This document shows positions 1 to 9,972 of a DNA stretch of 64,000 nucleotides, one piece after another. Source of the DNA: Streptomyces sp. NBC_01485 (lineage in GTDB: Bacteria; Actinomycetota; Actinomycetes; Streptomycetales; Streptomycetaceae). Every line of letters begins with the position of its first letter. The stretch's first letter is position 1. The position numbers were made by a program, and so were the translations under genes. The notes beneath the pieces were generated by a model. It saw only the letters and a list, made by a program, of their open reading frames with translations. It had not been told where the DNA came from and ran no database searches. The stretch covers positions 3,844,001 through 3,908,000 of the forward strand of contig NZ_CP109435.1 of NCBI RefSeq assembly GCF_036227125.1. The letters are read 5' to 3'.

Positions 1-226
1 CCCGCGCGTAGCCGGTCTTGGGGGCCCGCCCCTTCACGGTCAGCGACTCGGCCGCCGTGAGAGCCGCGCCGCCGCCAGATGTTCCGCCGGTCGCCTCTCC
101 GCCACCCGCCGTCGCCCCCGCACCGGACGAACCGGAGCCGGATTCGGTGGTCTGCTTGCACCCGGTCGCCGTCACGGCACATATCAGCACGACGGCAGCC
201 GCCGCCCCACCCCTCAGACGCCTCAC
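1..226 (-). CDS. Secreted lipoprotein, N-terminal part (HNH/DUF1524-type nuclease family likely), cut by window edge
   Basis: Reading leftward from a GTG at 226, the frame begins MRRLRGGAAAAVVLICAVTA, a basic start and hydrophobic core followed by TGC, which fits a lipoprotein signal with the lipidated Cys near residue 23. A Gly/Ser/Ala/Thr-rich linker follows, then AAESLTVKGRAPKTGYAR, after which the window ends. The GRAPKTGY segment resembles the start of the DUF1524/HNH family of secreted actinobacterial proteins. That match is from memory, and the catalytic region lies outside the window. The lipoprotein assignment is seen in the sequence; the nuclease assignment is inferred. Confidence 0.6.
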   Translation of the reverse strand, partial: MRRLRGGAAAAVVLICAVTATGCKQTTESGSGSSGAGATAGGGEATGGTSGGGAALTAAESLTVKGRAPKTGYAR

Positions 227-420
227 GCGCCCCACCCCTTTTTCTCGCCTGCCCGCCACCACCCCGCACAGGGCGGATTCCCCCGACGGGGACTGGCACA
301 CACCGTAGCGAGGGGGCGCGCGGAGGCAGTCGGGAGGTCCAGACCACAACCGGCTCAAGTGGGCATCTCTCGCATCTCGGGAATATCGTCGGTGTGAGTC
401 ACCTCCGGAAGGAGTTCTGG

Positions 421-606
421 ATGGGCATCTTCGACAGGTTCAAGAGCAACAAGGCGACCCAGGACAAGGCCAGGGACATGTCCAACGTCGCGGAACGGAA
501 GGCCAACGAGAAGACGGGCAACAAATACGAGTCACAGGTCGACTCCGCGCAGCAGAAACTGCATGAGCGGCTCGGCATGGACGAGGACCGGCCCGAGAAG
601 CCGTAG
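421..606 (+). CDS. Small antitoxin-like protein (MT0933 antitoxin family type)
   Basis: A 61-residue, highly charged and probably largely helical protein starting MGIFDRFKSNKATQDKARD and ending in DRPEKP. The start is preceded by GGAAGGAG at a good distance. The length, the GIFD(R/K) opening and the Lys/Asp/Glu/Gln-rich body match the small actinobacterial proteins annotated as MT0933-like antitoxins. No toxin partner gene lies beside it: the lipoprotein gene upstream points away, and 7-bp repeats follow. Antitoxin function is therefore only a family label here. Confidence 0.7.
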   Translation: MGIFDRFKSNKATQDKARDMSNVAERKANEKTGNKYESQVDSAQQKLHERLGMDEDRPEKP

Positions 607-630
607 CCCGCGGACTCGGCCACAGCCCGC

Positions 631-698
631 CTCACGGCTCACGCCTCACGGCTCACGGCTCACGGCTCACGGCTCACGGCTCACGGCTCACGGCTCAT
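631..698. repeat. 7-bp tandem repeat, about 9.7 units
   Basis: Nine consecutive copies of ctcacgg (one copy reads ctcacgc) run from 631 to 693 and end in a partial ctcat. They lie just after the stop codon of the antitoxin-like gene. No coding frame uses them. The period is not a multiple of three and the units are almost identical, which suggests recent slippage expansion. Confidence 0.9.
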
Positions 699-826
699 AG
701 AGGCTGAGCCACCGACGTCACCTCACCTGGCGCACCGGGCCGCCCGCGGAGACCACCCTCCCCGCGGGCGGCTCCATGCCAGGCACCTGGCGATGACGTT
801 GACCCTTGGCGTAGACCTCGGCCTTG

Positions 827-848
827 ACCTTGACATCGGCGTCAGGGT
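827..848 (+). promoter_or_regulatory. MerR-type operator/promoter in front of the SDR-MerR pair
   Basis: ACCTTGAC (827-834), a 6-base spacer and GTCAGGGT (841-848) form an imperfect dyad (7 of 8 positions). A TTGACA -35 hexamer at 830-835 lies inside it. MerR regulators typically bind a dyad placed between the -35 and -10 of a long-spacer promoter, and a MerR gene is the second gene of the unit downstream. The likely -10 region (about 855-860) is weak by eye. The position is close to the first ATG codons, so the transcript could be nearly leaderless. Confidence 0.5.
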
Positions 849-862
849 TCGAGCATCTCCTC

Positions 863-1648
863 ATGAGTGACATGAGTGACATGAGTGACATGACTGCTAC
901 GAACAAGCCCCGCACCGTCGTCGTCACGGGTGCCGGTACCGGTATCGGCCGTGCCACGGCCCATGCCTTCGCCGCGCAGGGAGCGCGGGTGATCGCCGTG
1001 GGCCGCAGGGCGGAGCCTCTCGGCGAGACCGCCGGCTACGACGAACAGCGGATCGTCCCGCTCGCCGTGGACATCACGGCCGAGGACGGCCCCGACACCG
1101 TCGTCCGTACGGCACTGGAGCGGGGCGGCGGCCGTATCGACGTCCTCGTCAACAACGCGGCGATCGTCGACACCGGGTCCCTGCGGACCTACACCCGCGC
1201 CTCCGTCCGGCCCCCGCTCGCCACGAACCTGATCGCGCCCGTCCTGCTCACCCAGGCCGCGCTGCCGGCCCTGACGGCGAGCCGGGGTGTCGTCGTGAAC
1301 GTGACGACGTCCGTCGGGCAGCGCGGCTGGCCCGGCAACTCCCTGTACGCGGCCGGGAAGGCGGCCCTCGAAGTGCTGACGCGCGGCTGGGCGGTCGAGC
1401 TGGCGCCGCTCGGGATCCGGGTCGCGGCGGTGGCGCCCGGCGCGATCGAGACGCCGATCGCCGACCACTGCGGCTACCCGCCCGAGAAGCGTGCCGCGCT
1501 CCGGGCGTGGCAACTGGAGCACACCCCGCTCGGCCGGGTCGGCCAACCGGCGGAGGTCGCCTGGGCGATCACCCAACTGGCCTCGCCGCAGGCCTCGTTC
1601 ATCACCGGCGTGGTCCTCCCGGTGGACGGCGGAGCGGTCGTCGCATGA
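863..1648 (+). CDS. SDR family NAD(P)-dependent oxidoreductase
   Basis: A classical short-chain dehydrogenase/reductase of about 261 residues. It has the Rossmann motif TGAGTGIGRA near the N-terminus, NNAA after strand 4, and catalytic Ser with YAAGK (Tyr-x3-Lys) in the middle. The C-terminal PVDGGAVVA is typical of the family. The substrate cannot be told. The start is uncertain: ATGs at 863, 872, 881 and 890 follow one another because of a 9-bp repeat (atgagtgac x3), and no good ribosome site precedes any of them. A TTG at 824 is open but lies inside the probable operator. Its stop overlaps the start of the MerR gene (ATGA), so the two are translationally coupled. Confidence 0.9.
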   Translation: MSDMSDMSDMTATNKPRTVVVTGAGTGIGRATAHAFAAQGARVIAVGRRAEPLGETAGYDEQRIVPLAVDITAEDGPDTVVRTALERGGGRIDVLVNNAAIVDTGSLRTYTRASVRPPLATNLIAPVLLTQAALPALTASRGVVVNVTTSVGQRGWPGNSLYAAGKAALEVLTRGWAVELAPLGIRVAAVAPGAIETPIADHCGYPPEKRAALRAWQLEHTPLGRVGQPAEVAWAITQLASPQASFITGVVLPVDGGAVVA

Positions 1649-2112
1649 GACTGACGCGCATGCAGACCCGCATGCAGACGCCCGTACAGCGGCCCGGCCG
1701 GCCCCGGCCGCCGCTGCGTATCGGCGAGGTCGCGGAGGCCACCGGCGCCTCGCCGCGCGCCCTGCGCCACTACGAGCAGGCGGGACTCATCGCCGCCGAG
1801 CGTGCCGCCAACGGCTACCGGCTCTACGACCCGGCCGTCGTCGTCCGCGTCCGCAACATCCGGCGGCTCGTGGAGGCGGGGCTCACCCTGGACGACGTAC
1901 GCGTCTTCCTGCCGTGTCTGGACGGCCGGGACGTGACCGCGTCGGCGCCGGGCGGCCGGAATCTTCGGGTCGCGTTGCGGCGGCTGGCGGTCATGGAGGA
2001 GCGGATCGTGGCCCAGGTCGCGGTCCGCGACCGGCTCGCCGCCGCCCTGGCCACGGCCCTGGCCGAGGCCGAGGCCGCCGGCGGACCCGGGGGGATCCGG
2101 CCGGTGGCCTGA
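1645..2112 (+). CDS. MerR family transcriptional regulator
   Basis: A 155-residue protein. After a basic leader with repeated RMQT it carries the winged HTH start LRIGEVAEATGASPRALRHY, then EQAGLI and NGYRLYD, all typical of the MerR DNA-binding domain. A long helix with RLAVMEERIVAQVAVRDRL would form the dimer coiled coil. The C-terminal part lacks an obvious metal-binding Cys pattern, so an organic ligand or redox signal is more likely than a metal. It overlaps the SDR stop by 4 bases and probably controls the unit through the dyad at 827-848. Confidence 0.92.
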   Translation: MRLTRMQTRMQTPVQRPGRPRPPLRIGEVAEATGASPRALRHYEQAGLIAAERAANGYRLYDPAVVVRVRNIRRLVEAGLTLDDVRVFLPCLDGRDVTASAPGGRNLRVALRRLAVMEERIVAQVAVRDRLAAALATALAEAEAAGGPGGIRPVA

Positions 2113-2130
2113 CGGCGCGCCCGCGTGGAG

Positions 2131-5100
2131 CTACGAGCCCAGTACCGTCGCCAGGAACTCCCCCACCCAGCCCAGCAGGTCCCGTCCGACCAGCGGCTTG
2201 CCGCCGACCCTCGCCGTCTTCGGGCGGGGGACCAGGATCTGGTGGGCCGCCGGCTTGATGACCGTCCCGGGGTACAGGCGCTGGAGCCGCAGCTCCTGCG
2301 ACTCGCGCAACTCCACCGGTGCGAAGCGGATGTTGGCGCCCTGGAGGACGATCTCGCCGACGCCACACGCGCGTGCCAGCATCCGCAGGCCCGCCACCAG
2401 CAGCAGGTTCTCCACCGGTTCCGGCAACTTGCCGTAGCGGTCGACGAGTTCCTCGCGGACGGCCTTGACGTCCGCCTCGGAGTTGGCGGAGGCGATGGAA
2501 CGGTAGGCCTGCAGGCGGAGCCGCTCGCCGGGGGCGTAGTCGTGCGGGACGTGCGCGTCGACGGGCAGCTCGATCTTGACGTCGAGCGGCGGCTCCTCCT
2601 CGATCTCCCCGGTCTCCAACTGCCGCCGGTAGTCCGCGACCGCCTCGCCGACCATCCGGACGTACAGGTCGAAGCCGACGCCCGCGATGTGGCCGGACTG
2701 CTCGCCACCGAGCAGGTTGCCCGCGCCGCGGATCTCCAGGTCCTTCATCGCCACGTACATGCCCGCGCCCATCTCCGTGTGCTGGGCGATGGTCGCGAGG
2801 CGCTCGTGCGCGGTCTCCGTGAGGGGCTTCTCCGGGGGGTAGAGGAAGTAGGCGTAGCCGCGCTCGCGGCCACGGCCCACCCGGCCGCGCAACTGGTGCA
2901 GTTGGGACAGGCCGAAGGTGTCCCCCCGTTCGACGATCAGGGTGTTCGCGTTGGAGATGTCGATGCCGGACTCGACGATCGTCGTCGAGACGAGCACGTC
3001 GAACTTCTTCTCCCAGAAGTCGACGACGACCTGCTCCAGCGACGTCTCCGACATCTGGCCGTGGGCGGTGGCGATGCGCGCCTCGGGGACGATCTCGCGC
3101 AGTCGCGCCGCCGCGCGGTCGATCGACTCGACCCGGTTGTGGATGTAGAAGACCTGGCCCTCGCGCAGGAGTTCGCGGCGGATGGCGGCGCCGATCTGCT
3201 TCTGCTCGTACGGCCCGACGAAGGTGAGGACCGGGTGGCGCTCCTCCGGGGGCGTGGTGATCGTCGACATCTCGCGGATGCCCGTGACCGCCATCTCCAG
3301 GGTGCGCGGGATGGGCGTCGCGGACATGGTCAGGACGTCGACGTTCGCGCGGAGCTTCTTGAGCTGCTCCTTGTGCTCGACGCCGAAGCGCTGCTCCTCG
3401 TCGACGATGACCAGGCCGAGGTCCTTGAACTTCGTCTCGGAGGAGAAGAGCCGGTGGGTGCCGATGACGACGTCCACCGAGCCCTCGCGCAGGCCCTCCA
3501 GGGTGGCCTTCGCCTCCGTGTCGGTCTGGAAGCGGGACAGGGCGCGGACGTTCACCGGGAACTGCGCGTACCGCTCGCCGAACGTGCCGAAGTGCTGCTG
3601 CACGAGGAGCGTCGTCGGGACCAGGACGGCCACCTGCTTGCCGTCCTGGACGGCCTTGAAGGCGGCGCGCACGGCGATCTCCGTCTTGCCGTAGCCGACG
3701 TCGCCGCAGATCAGGCGGTCCATCGGGACCGTCTTCTCCATGTCGTCCTTGACCTCGGCGATGGTGGTGAGCTGGTCGGGCGTCTCCGCGTAGGGGAAGG
3801 CGTCCTCCAGTTCGCGCTGCCAGGGGGTGTCCGTGCCGAAGGCGTGCCCCGGGGCGGCCATGCGCGCGCTGTACAGCTTGATCAGGTCGGCGGCGATCTC
3901 CTTGACGGCCTTCTTCGCGCGCGCCTTGGTCTTCGTCCAGTCTGCGCCGCCCAGGCGGTGCAGGGTGGGGGCCTCGCCGCCGACGTACTTGGTGATCTGC
4001 TCCAACTGGTCGGTGGGGATGTAGAGGCGGTCGCCGGGCTGGCCGCGCTTGGCGGGCGCGTACTCGACGACCAGGTACTCGCGCGTGGCGCTCTGCACCG
4101 TGCGCTGCACCATCTCGATGTAGCGGCCCACGCCGTGCTGCTCGTGGACGATGTGGTCGCCCGCCTCCAGGGAGAGCGGGTCGATGGTCTTCCGGCGGCG
4201 CGCGGGCATGCGCGCGCCGTCCTTGCCGGCCGCCTTCTGGCCGGTCAGGTCGGTCTCCGTGAGGACGGCCAGCTTCAGTACGGAGTCCACGAAGCCGTAG
4301 TCGATCGAGCCGCAGGAGACGTGCACGAGGGCGGGGCCGAGGTCGGTCAGGTCGGCGTCCAGGCGGGCCGCGACGCCCTCGCCGCCGAGCACCTCGACGG
4401 TGCGGGCCGCGGGGCCGTGCGCCTCGGTGACGAAGACGACGCGCCAGCCGTCGGCGAGCCAGCCCTTGGTGTCCGCGAGGGCCTTCGCGGTGTCGCCCCG
4501 GTAGGTCTCGGGGGCGTGCATGCCGAACTGGAGCGTGTCCGCCTCCAGTTCGAGATCCGCCGCGAACGGCGACACCGACCACCACATCATGTCCAGCTCG
4601 CGCGCGTGGTCGCGAACGTCGGCGATGGACCACAGGGAGGCCGCGCCGACGTCGATGGGCGCCTCGCCGCCGCCCGCCGTGGCCGCCCAGGACGCCTGCA
4701 GGAACTCGTGCGACGTCGCCACGAGGTCGGCGGCACGCGTGCGTACCCGCTCCGGGTCGCAGACGACGGCCATCGCGCCCTTGGGGAGGACGTCGATCAG
4801 CAGCTCCATGTCGTCGACCAGCACCGGGGCCAGGGACTCCATGCCCTCGACCGCGATTCCCTCGGCGATCTTGTTGAGCAGTTCGCCGAGTTCCGGGTGC
4901 TGTTCGGCGAGGACACGCGCGCGCGTGCGTACGTCGTCGGTGAGGAGGAGTTCGCGGCAGGGCGGCGCCCACAGGCCGTGCGCGGCGACTTCCAGGGAGC
5001 GCTGGTCGGCGACCTTGAAGTAACGGATCTCCTCGACGTCGTCGCCCCAGAACTCGACGCGCAGGGGGTGTTCCTCGGTGGGCGGGAACACGTCCAGGAT

Positions 5101-5664
5101 GCCGCCCCGTACGGCGAACTCGCCGCGCTTCTCGACGAGCTCCACGCGCGCGTAGGCGGCGGCCGCCAGGTCGTGCACGATCGCGTTCAGGTCGGCCTGC
5201 TCGCCGGTGCGCAGGGCCACCGGTTCCAGGTCGCCGAGGCCCTTGACCTGGGGCTGCAGGACGGAGCGTACGGGCGCCACGACGACCGAGACCGGGCCCG
5301 TCTCCGGGTCGTCGGGGCGCGGGTGGGCCAGCCGGCGCAGGACGGCGAGACGGCGGCCCACGGTGTCGCTGCGGGGGCTGAGGCGCTCGTGCGGGAGCGT
5401 CTCCCAGGAGGGGTACTCCACGACGCCGTCCGGCGGGAGCAGCGAGCGCAGGGCGGCGGCCAGGTCCTCGGCCTCGCGGCCGGTGGCCGTCACCGCGAGG
5501 ACCGTGCGGGTGCTTTCGCGGGCGAGGGCGGCGATGGCGAAGGGGCGGGCCGCCGGGGGGCCGACCAGGTCGACGTGCATGCGGTTGCCGTCCGCGGCCG
5601 CGGGGATGGCTTCCGCGAGGGCGGTGTCCTTGACGACGGCGTCGAGCAGACCGTGCAGGCTCAT
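2131..5664 (-). CDS. mfd: Transcription-repair coupling factor Mfd
   Basis: A DNA translocase of about 1,177 residues that removes RNA polymerase stalled at lesions and recruits UvrA. The N-terminal half carries the UvrB-like module (VVEYPSWETLPHERLSP). Next come the CarD-like RNA-polymerase-interacting domain (GDHIVHEQHGVGRY) and a RecG-like helicase motor with Walker A GDVGYGKTE near residue 655 and the DEEQRFG box about 100 residues later. Motifs TMSATPIPRTL and LRGRVGRGRERGYAY follow, then the TRCF C-terminal domain. The start chosen is ATG at 5664 (MSLHGLLDAVV), with GGAAAG upstream. An in-frame GTG further upstream (5757) would add 31 residues unlike Mfd. It is a single gene running left, converging on the MerR gene. 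Confidence 0.98.
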   Translation of the reverse strand: MSLHGLLDAVVKDTALAEAIPAAADGNRMHVDLVGPPAARPFAIAALARESTRTVLAVTATGREAEDLAAALRSLLPPDGVVEYPSWETLPHERLSPRSDTVGRRLAVLRRLAHPRPDDPETGPVSVVVAPVRSVLQPQVKGLGDLEPVALRTGEQADLNAIVHDLAAAAYARVELVEKRGEFAVRGGILDVFPPTEEHPLRVEFWGDDVEEIRYFKVADQRSLEVAAHGLWAPPCRELLLTDDVRTRARVLAEQHPELGELLNKIAEGIAVEGMESLAPVLVDDMELLIDVLPKGAMAVVCDPERVRTRAADLVATSHEFLQASWAATAGGGEAPIDVGAASLWSIADVRDHARELDMMWWSVSPFAADLELEADTLQFGMHAPETYRGDTAKALADTKGWLADGWRVVFVTEAHGPAARTVEVLGGEGVAARLDADLTDLGPALVHVSCGSIDYGFVDSVLKLAVLTETDLTGQKAAGKDGARMPARRRKTIDPLSLEAGDHIVHEQHGVGRYIEMVQRTVQSATREYLVVEYAPAKRGQPGDRLYIPTDQLEQITKYVGGEAPTLHRLGGADWTKTKARAKKAVKEIAADLIKLYSARMAAPGHAFGTDTPWQRELEDAFPYAETPDQLTTIAEVKDDMEKTVPMDRLICGDVGYGKTEIAVRAAFKAVQDGKQVAVLVPTTLLVQQHFGTFGERYAQFPVNVRALSRFQTDTEAKATLEGLREGSVDVVIGTHRLFSSETKFKDLGLVIVDEEQRFGVEHKEQLKKLRANVDVLTMSATPIPRTLEMAVTGIREMSTITTPPEERHPVLTFVGPYEQKQIGAAIRRELLREGQVFYIHNRVESIDRAAARLREIVPEARIATAHGQMSETSLEQVVVDFWEKKFDVLVSTTIVESGIDISNANTLIVERGDTFGLSQLHQLRGRVGRGRERGYAYFLYPPEKPLTETAHERLATIAQHTEMGAGMYVAMKDLEIRGAGNLLGGEQSGHIAGVGFDLYVRMVGEAVADYRRQLETGEIEEEPPLDVKIELPVDAHVPHDYAPGERLRLQAYRSIASANSEADVKAVREELVDRYGKLPEPVENLLLVAGLRMLARACGVGEIVLQGANIRFAPVELRESQELRLQRLYPGTVIKPAAHQILVPRPKTARVGGKPLVGRDLLGWVGEFLATVLGS

Positions 5665-5872
5665 GGGGGGCTTTCCGTCCGAGGGGCCGGGGTGCGTCCG
5701 GGATGCGGGCGTACCGGGGTCCGGGGTGGGCAACGCGAAGGGCCCGACGCGTGTCACGGGCCGGGGGTGTCCAGAGTACGACGGGGCGGGGACGTTCGCC
5801 GGGGGCTGTGGACAACCTCCGGGGCGGGGTGGCTTCGGTGGGGCTTACGGGCCGGTTTTCGCCCCCGCCGCC

Positions 5873-6010
5873 CCTACCCGTTCCCGTTCCCGTTCCCATC
5901 CCTGGGGTCCCTGGGGCTCATCCCTGGGGGCTGCCGCCCCCAGACCCCCGCTTCGGCCCCTAAAGGGCCTCGTCCTCAAACTCCCCCAGAGGGGGGACCC
6001 CCAACGGTCT
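5873..6010. repeat. Intergenic low-complexity and dispersed-type repeat
   Basis: The 463-base gap upstream of mfd holds a run of cccgtt hexamers (about 5877-5897), then a stem-loop CTGGGGGC-tgcc-GCCCCCAG (5924-5943). A block follows that reads cgcttcggcccctaaagg and cctcgtcctcaaac up to about 6010. Blocks of this wording recur between genes in many Streptomyces genomes, as I remember. I cannot verify the copy number here. No gene is visible in it. Confidence 0.5.
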
Positions 6011-6052
6011 GAAAGACAGACACCCGGCCGGAGACGGCATGAGAAAGCACGC

Positions 6053-6097
6053 GGACCCGGCGCCGAGAAGCCCCCGTGGCTTCTCGGTGCCGGGTCC
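6053..6097 (-). terminator. Strong hairpin terminator of the ABC transporter operon
   Basis: GGACCCGGCGCCGAGAAGCC (6053-6072) pairs with the matching arm at 6078-6097, 20 bp with one imperfect pair and a 5-base loop. It lies 30 bases beyond the stop of the leftward permease gene. There is no long T-run, as is usual for Streptomyces terminators. Confidence 0.8.
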
Positions 6098-6127
6098 GTC
6101 CCCCGTGGCCCCCGTCGGCTGGTCGTC

Positions 6128-8703
6128 TTAGTCCGTCGCGATCGCGTTCAGTACGTTCATGCGGCCCGCGCGGAACGCCGGGATCAGGGCTGCGAACAGG
6201 CCCACGAACGCGGAGGCGATGAAGACGCCGATGATGGTCGGCCAGGGGATCTCAAGGACGTTCATGCCCTGGAGGGCGAGGAGCTGTTGGGCGGTCGCGC
6301 CCCAGCCCATGCCCAGGCCGAGGCCCAGGAGGGCGCCGAAGAGGGCGATGACGACCGACTCCAGACGGATCATGCGGCGCAGTTGGCGGCGCGAGAGGCC
6401 GATCGCCCGCATCAGGCCGATCTCCCGGGTGCGCTCCACCACCGACAGGGCCAGGGTGTTCACCACACCGAGGACCGCGACGATGATCGCGAGGGCGAGC
6501 AGACCGTAGATCAGGTTCAGGAGCTGGCCGATCTGGTCCTTCAACTGCTGCTTGTAGTCGCTCTGGTCGCGGACGGTGTACTGCGGGTATTCGTGCAGGG
6601 CGGACTTGAGGGCCGTGTAGGCCGTGTCCTGCCGACCGTCCTTCGCGGTGCCGAAGAGCAGCACGTCGAGGGGCATCTTGTCGGCCGGCACGTACTTCGC
6701 GACCGTCGCGATCGACGTGTACATCGCGCCCTGGTCGATGACGACGTCATCGCTGGTGATCGCGCGGACCGTGAGCGTCGCCGTCCTGCCGTCCCGGAAG
6801 GCGACCTTGACCGGGGAGCCGATCTTGAGGCCGTGGTCCTTGGCGAAGCCATCGAAGACGGACATCGAGTCGGGGCGGTAGGCGTCGGCCAGGTCGCCGG
6901 CCACGGTCTCGGTGCGCAGGTCCGTGGCGTACGTCGGGTCGGCCGCGTTGATCGTCTCCTTGGCGGAGGTCTTCCCGTCGGGGGTGATCAGGTCGGCGTC
7001 GAGGACCTTGTACTCGGTGACCCGCTCCAGGCCCTGGGTCGACTTGACCGCCTGCACGGCCTGCGGGGTGATGAGCTGCCCTTGGTCGTTCTGGATGATG
7101 AAGTCGGTGCCCACGCTCTTGTCGAGCTCCTCGGTGGCCGAGGCGACCATCGACGAGCCGACCACCGACAGGCAGGCGACCAGCGCGAGGCCGATCATCA
7201 GGGCCGCGCCCGTGGCGCCCGTGCGGCGCGGGTTGCGCAGCGCGTTGCGTTCGGCCATCCGTCCGACGGGGCCGAAGGCCCGCAGCAGGACCGCGCCCAG
7301 GACGCGGACCACGCCGCTCGCCAGCAGCGGGCCGATCACCACGAAGCCGATCAGGCTCAGCACCACGCCCAGGCCCAGCCAGAGCGAGCCCTGGGCCGCC
7401 TTGTCGGCGGTGGAGGCCAGGTAGAGGCCGAGGCCGCCGGCGCCGGTGAGGAGCAGGCCGAGGACGGCCCGTACGACGCCGGCCTTGGCGTCGGCCGGGG
7501 CGCCGGCGTCGCGCAGTGCGGCCATCGGGGAGACCTTGCCCGCGCGGCGCGCCGGGAGGTAGGCCGCAAGTATGGTGACGACCACGCCCAGGACCATGCC
7601 GATCACCGGGGTCGTCCAGGCGACCGTCAGATCGTCGGTGGACAGGTTCATGCCGGTCAGGCTCATGAGCTTCATCAGGCCGACCGCGATGCCGACGCCC
7701 GCGCCGACGCCCAGGAGCGAGCCGACGACGCCCAGCAGCAGGGCCTCGGCGAGCACGGACCGGTTGACCTGCTTGCGCGACGACCCGATGGCGCGCATCA
7801 GGCCGATCTCACGCGTGCGCTGGGCGACCAGCATCGAGAAGGTGTTGATGATCAGGAAGATGCCGACAAGGAAGGCGATCCCGGCGAAGCCGAGCATCGC
7901 GTACTTCATCACGTTCAGGAAGTCGCCCACGTCCGCGCGGTTGGCGTCCGCGGTCTCCTTGGCCGTCTGCACCTGGTAGCCGGCGCCGAGCTCGGCCGCG
8001 ACGTTCTTCTTCAGTTGCGCGTCGCTGATCCCGGACGCGGCCGTGACGTTGACGTTCGTGTAGACGTCCGCCTCGCCGACCAGCGTCTCCTGGGCGGTCT
8101 TCGTGTCCAGGTAGAAGATCGCCGCGCCGGGGTTGGTGACCTGGAAGGCGGCGATGCCGGAGACCTTCGCGGTGTGCGTGCCGATCGCGGTGATCACGCC
8201 GATCTCGTCGCCGAGCTTCAGGTGGTGCTTGTCGGCGGTGTCGGCGTCGATCATGATCTGGCCGGAGCCCTTGGGCGCCGCGCCCTCGGTGATCTTCATG
8301 GTGCGGGCGTCGTTGCCGTTCCAGCTGCCGACGATGGTCGGGGCGCCGCTGGAGGGCGACAGGCTGTCCTTGTCGGCGTCGACGACGGTCACGGAGGTCG
8401 AGAACACCGTCCCCTCCGCCGACTTCACGCCCTGCGCCTTGCGGACCTCGCCGAGCACCGCGGCCGGCATGACCGGCGGCCTGCCGTTGCCGGAGGTCGT
8501 CTGACCGGTGTCCGAGGCGCCCTTCGCGCTCACCGTCACATCGGAGGAGGTGGCGGCGAACAGCTTGTCGAAGGTGGTGTTCATGGTGTCGGTGAAGACG
8601 AGCGTCCCGCAGACGAACGCCACCGACAGCAGGACCGCCACCGCCGACAGGGCCATGCGTCCCTTGTGCGCGAAGAAGTTGCGCAGAGAGGTTTTCATGA
8701 CGG

Positions 8704-8707
<4 letters not shown>
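6128..8707 (-). CDS. ABC transporter permease, two FtsX/MacB modules
   Basis: A membrane protein of about 859 residues. It has an N-terminal transmembrane helix (MALSAVAVLLSVAFVCGTLV) and a MacB-like extracytoplasmic domain, then an FtsX three-helix block with ERNALRNPRRTG between halves, a second periplasmic-type domain, and a second FtsX block (VVERTREIGLMRAIGLSRRQ). The motif RTREIGLMRAIG occurs twice, which marks the duplication. Such permeases move lipids or lipoproteins or transmit mechanical force rather than importing nutrients. The start at 8707 (MTVMKTSLRN) overlaps the stop of the ATPase gene by 4 bases, so the two form one unit. Confidence 0.93.
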
Positions 8708-9492
<785 letters not shown>

Positions 9493-9507
9493 GGTACGTC
9501 TCCTCTG

Positions 9508-9545
9508 TCGGAAGTATCGGAAGTAATCGGAGTTAAGTCGGAAGC
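9508..9545 (-). promoter_or_regulatory. Cluster of four TCGGAAGT-like direct repeats upstream of the ABC operon
   Basis: TCGGAAGTA at 9508 and 9517, TCGGAGTTA at 9527 and TCGGAAGC at 9538 are spaced 9, 10 and 11 bases apart, just upstream of the ATPase gene's ribosome site. Repeats at about one helical turn suggest binding by a multimeric response regulator. No regulator gene is adjacent. Confidence 0.35.
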
Positions 9546-9972
9546 GGGTGCGTAGCGGGCTGCGCTACGTCGAAGAGTCTGTCGGCGGGAGGGGGTCCGG
9601 CGCGCTGGTGCTCGGGCCCGTCTTGCGTGGGGGGTTAACCCCACCTCCCGGCGGTGCGTAGGCCGCCCCCCAGCGGCCTGAAGCCAGGTTAAGGACGGGG
9701 CGGGGCCCGTCTCCTCCTCCGGCAGTACGAACCCTCCCCCAGCCGTAGTACGGAGGTACCCCTAGGGGCCGTCCACCGCCGGGTGGAGTCCTCCTCGGGG
9801 TTGCCTCCACCCTCGGACGCAGTCAGGCTCCACCCTCCCGTCGCGTGACGGTCAAGCCTCCCCCTGGGTGAAGGGCAAGTGGGAAGCTGGGTTCCGGCAG
9901 TTAGGTGCAAGGGGCACGGAGAAACGGGAACTCAGGGTCCCGGGGACACGTGCGACACAGGGAGGGCATCCG
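9546..9972. other. Intergenic region between the ABC operon and the MFS gene
   Basis: About 430 bases between divergent genes. Visible elements are a near-palindrome around ggggttaacccc (about 9631-9643) and an inverted repeat AGGCCGC-cccccа-GCGGCCT (9660-9679). The rest is C-rich with no gene-like frame. Promoters for both neighbours presumably lie here, but I see no confident -10/-35 pair. Confidence 0.5.

Noticed and set aside
2125..6012. Very long open frame on the plus strand across mfd (and similar ones over the ABC permease and ppc)
   Set aside because: These are antisense frames kept open by GC-rich third positions. Their composition is unlike real proteins and the true genes have full motif sets on the other strand.
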